A stretch of 6,686 nucleotides of DNA, taken from Fibrobacteria bacterium GUT77 (GTDB lineage Bacteria > Fibrobacterota > Chitinivibrionia > Chitinivibrionales > Chitinispirillaceae). Below, piece after piece: positions 5,326 through 6,686 of this stretch. Position 1 is the first letter of the stretch; each line of letters opens with the position of its first letter. Below the pieces are notes generated by a model. That model was not told where the DNA came from and ran no database searches. It saw only the letters and a program-made list of their open reading frames with translations. The position numbers and the translations under genes are program-made. The DNA is taken from assembly GCA_001462255.1 (NCBI GenBank), contig LIUJ01000255.1:1497-8182 (forward strand), in the 5' to 3' direction.

Positions 5326-6042
5326 TTATTGCACCGGCTCCTCCGCAATCAACATCACCTGCGGGTCCAGTTTTAGGCGCAACGAGTCCGGCGCCGGAAA
5401 GACATCGTGATCCTTCACCAAATGCAGATGGACATAACCCACCATGGGTTCCATAAGAATTAGTATAGCCGTGTCGGCCATATAGGGCAAAAGAACCGCC
5501 GGAACCCCATTGGCATCCTTGGCCGTTTCGTCGCGGTGCGTGGTCGCGCTGAACCATATCGAAATCCGCAACTCCTCCGCCAACGCCTTGAACGCGGCGA
5601 AGTCCCCGGTGTTGGAACCGGAAAAGTCGTACCCGTCCACAACAACCACGTCCGCCACGAAATGCCCATCTTTAATCATAGCCTTAATGCTGCCAAGCAC
5701 CTGATCTACGGACACCCCGTCCTGCTTAAAACTCATAATCACACGATTGCGCGTAATCTTGTCCAACGCGTCCTGCACATCGTCTACGGACAACCGCCGC
5801 GCCAACTCCTCAAAGATATTCATGTACCAAGCGGTGATATGCGCCGTATTCGCCGCGAAGGAGACGTGAATGATGTGCTTGCCCTGTAGGAGCTGATCTG
5901 TCGCGATATGCACCAAACAGGCGGTCTTGCCCACACCTTTGCGGGCGGCTATAATGCCGATGTTGCCTTTGCCTACGCCGCCTTGGGTCGACTTCTCCAA
6001 AATGCGGAGAGGACTCTTCGATATTAATTCTTCATTAATCAT
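5326..6042 (-). CDS. RecA/DnaB-like P-loop ATPase, stand-alone
   Basis: A 238-residue cytosolic ATPase with a RecA-type core. Walker A is ARKGVGKT (33-40), preceded by the strand NIGIIA. Walker B is the hydrophobic strand DVVVVDGYDF, with the acidic residue at Asp136. A later strand, ISIWFSATTHRDE (160-172), is where DnaB and RadA carry their sensor/arginine region. The order strand, Walker A, helix, GKHIIHVSFA resembles the DnaB_C/KaiC/RadA superfamily, but the protein lacks the DnaB N-terminal domain and the RadA zinc finger and Lon-like domain. It is therefore not the replicative helicase or RadA itself. The N-terminal 20 residues (ISKSPLRILEKSTQGG) look like a family-specific lead-in. Its role is unknown. 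The ATG at 6042 is preceded by AAGGA (6056-6052) at 9 bases. A REP-like palindrome separates it from the EF-G gene upstream, so it probably has its own promoter in the AT-rich stretch 6060-6100. Confidence 0.82.
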   Translation of the reverse strand: MINEELISKSPLRILEKSTQGGVGKGNIGIIAARKGVGKTACLVHIATDQLLQGKHIIHVSFAANTAHITAWYMNIFEELARRLSVDDVQDALDKITRNRVIMSFKQDGVSVDQVLGSIKAMIKDGHFVADVVVVDGYDFSGSNTGDFAAFKALAEELRISIWFSATTHRDETAKDANGVPAVLLPYMADTAILILMEPMVGYVHLHLVKDHDVFPAPDSLRLKLDPQVMLIAEEPVQ

Positions 6043-6100
6043 TTTTTTGATTCCTTAGTTTTTTATTAGTTACTGTATTAAACACTTATTAAAAATTTTC

Positions 6101-6163
6101 TGGATTGCTTCGTCGCTTCGCTCCTCGCAATGACCGTCATTGCGAGCGTAGCGAAGCAATCCA
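6101..6163. repeat. REP-like imperfect palindrome, possible terminator of fusA
   Basis: TGGATTGCTTCG (6101-6112) is the exact inverse of 6152-6163, and the inner arms (AATGAC at 6129-6134, GTCATT at 6136-6141) close around one base. The left arm carries two extra triplets relative to the right, so the hairpin has small bulges. I recall this ATTGCGAG/GAAGCAATCC element as a repeat scattered between genes in many bacterial genomes. It lies 17 bp after the fusA stop codon. Read on the - strand it is followed by GAAAATTTTTAATAAG (T5 at 6095-6091), so it may also end fusA transcription. Confidence 0.8.
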
Positions 6164-6179
6164 AAGCATATATTAATCA

Positions 6180-6686
6180 CTACTTCTTTTTGGCGGCCTC
6201 TTTCTTATCCTCTTGCGACGCCTTCTTCAGTTGCTCGGCTATGCCCGACGGTACCTTGCTGTATTTTAAGAATTCCATAGTGAACTCCGCTTTGCCTTGA
6301 GTTAAGGAGCGTAGCACCGTAGAGTAGCCGAACATCTCGCTTAGCGGTACTTCGGCTTCCACGGATGAAAAATTGTTCTCTTCCGTTGTGGAGATGATTA
6401 TGCCTCGGCGCTGATTGATACTGCCGAGAACGCTACCCTGGAACTCCGTGGGAGTCTCTACGGCCACCTTCATTATCGGCTCCAAAATTTCGGGCTTCGC
6501 CTTCTCAAACGCCTGCCAAAAACCGCCTATCGCGGCTTGTTGGAAAGCTATGTCGGAGGAGTCTACAGGGTGGAACTGGCCGTCGTCTATCGTAAGCTTT
6601 ACGCCAACAATGGGGAAGCCGATGATCTTGCCTTTTGCCAAACACGCCCTAAAACCCTTGTCGCAGGAGGGGATGAACTCTATGGG
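6180..6686 (-). CDS. fusA: Elongation factor G, C-terminal part (partial, continues past the window)
   Basis: The reading frame is open to the right edge of the window, so 168 residues of domains IV-V are seen; the GTPase domain lies outside. EF-G catalyses GTP-driven translocation of tRNA and mRNA on the ribosome. Recognisable parts in order are IPSCDKGFRAC at the edge, GFPIVGVKLTIDDGQFHPVD with SSDIAF (the domain IV signature), then LEPIMKVAVETP, GSINQRRGIIIS and EVPLSEMFGYSTVLRSLTQG with KAEFTMEFLKY of domain V. A Lys-rich tail (SQEDKKEAAKKK) extends beyond the usual end. The wording of domain IV resembles the EF-G type of spirochaetes, planctomycetes and deltaproteobacteria more than the E. 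coli form; this is from memory, not a search. A TTG at 6641 is an internal leucine, not a start. The stop is TAG at 6182-6180. Confidence 0.95.
   Translation of the reverse strand, partial: PIEFIPSCDKGFRACLAKGKIIGFPIVGVKLTIDDGQFHPVDSSDIAFQQAAIGGFWQAFEKAKPEILEPIMKVAVETPTEFQGSVLGSINQRRGIIISTTEENNFSSVEAEVPLSEMFGYSTVLRSLTQGKAEFTMEFLKYSKVPSGIAEQLKKASQEDKKEAAKKK

Noticed and set aside
6639..6641. A TTG start for a short 153-residue protein at the right edge
   Set aside because: The frame is open to the window edge and the 15 codons upstream continue the EF-G sequence (IPSCDKGFRAC), so this is an internal codon of a larger gene.
1..6686. CRISPR arrays, insertion sequences, phage genes, toxin-antitoxin pairs or defence systems
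   Set aside because: I saw no regularly spaced repeats, transposase or integrase motifs, terminal inverted repeats or paired small genes. The REP-like palindrome is a single copy in the window.

Overview
The window looks like chromosomal DNA of a Gram-negative bacterium of middling GC content. It holds a partial tRNA, nine protein-coding genes (one cut by the window edge) and several small intergenic structures. Gram-negative character follows from a BamE-like lipoprotein, a CvpA inner-membrane protein, a type IV prepilin peptidase and a signal-peptide protein that looks like an outer-membrane beta-barrel. The tRNA end encodes no CCA, and TTG is the probable start of at least one gene. The EF-G fragment reads like the form I associate with spirochaetes, planctomycetes and deltaproteobacteria. 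Together with the prepilin peptidase and BamE-like protein this leans towards a deltaproteobacterium-like lineage, but I cannot fix the phylum from sequence alone.

Layout, left to right. Positions 1-23 are the 3' end of a + strand tRNA, probably tRNA-Gly. Facing it is a - strand cluster, read from right to left: a STAS-domain protein (2200-1847), a BamE-like lipoprotein that overlaps it by 29 bp (1875-1507), CvpA (1476-913) and a prepilin peptidase (860-45). A plausible promoter for the cluster lies at 2269-2297. Upstream of that promoter, also on the - strand, is a cytosolic ankyrin-repeat protein (2954-2307).

An AT-rich divergent region (2955-3168) separates the ankyrin gene from a + strand gene for a predicted secreted beta-barrel protein (3169-4386). 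That gene runs tail to tail, with a 22-bp overlap, into a - strand gene for an unrecognised exported protein (5135-4365). A 190-bp gap with a long hairpin follows, then a RecA/DnaB-like P-loop ATPase (6042-5326). Next comes a REP-like palindrome (6101-6163), and finally the C-terminal part of elongation factor G (6686-6180), which continues beyond the window.

Functionally, the left half mixes envelope and secretion functions (prepilin processing, CvpA, lipoprotein) with a signalling module (STAS). The centre and right hold unrecognised envelope proteins and an orphan ATPase. I see no CRISPR array, transposase, toxin-antitoxin pair or phage gene. The parts most worth follow-up are the two unassigned exported proteins, the orphan ATPase, the STAS/lipoprotein coupling and the REP-like element.
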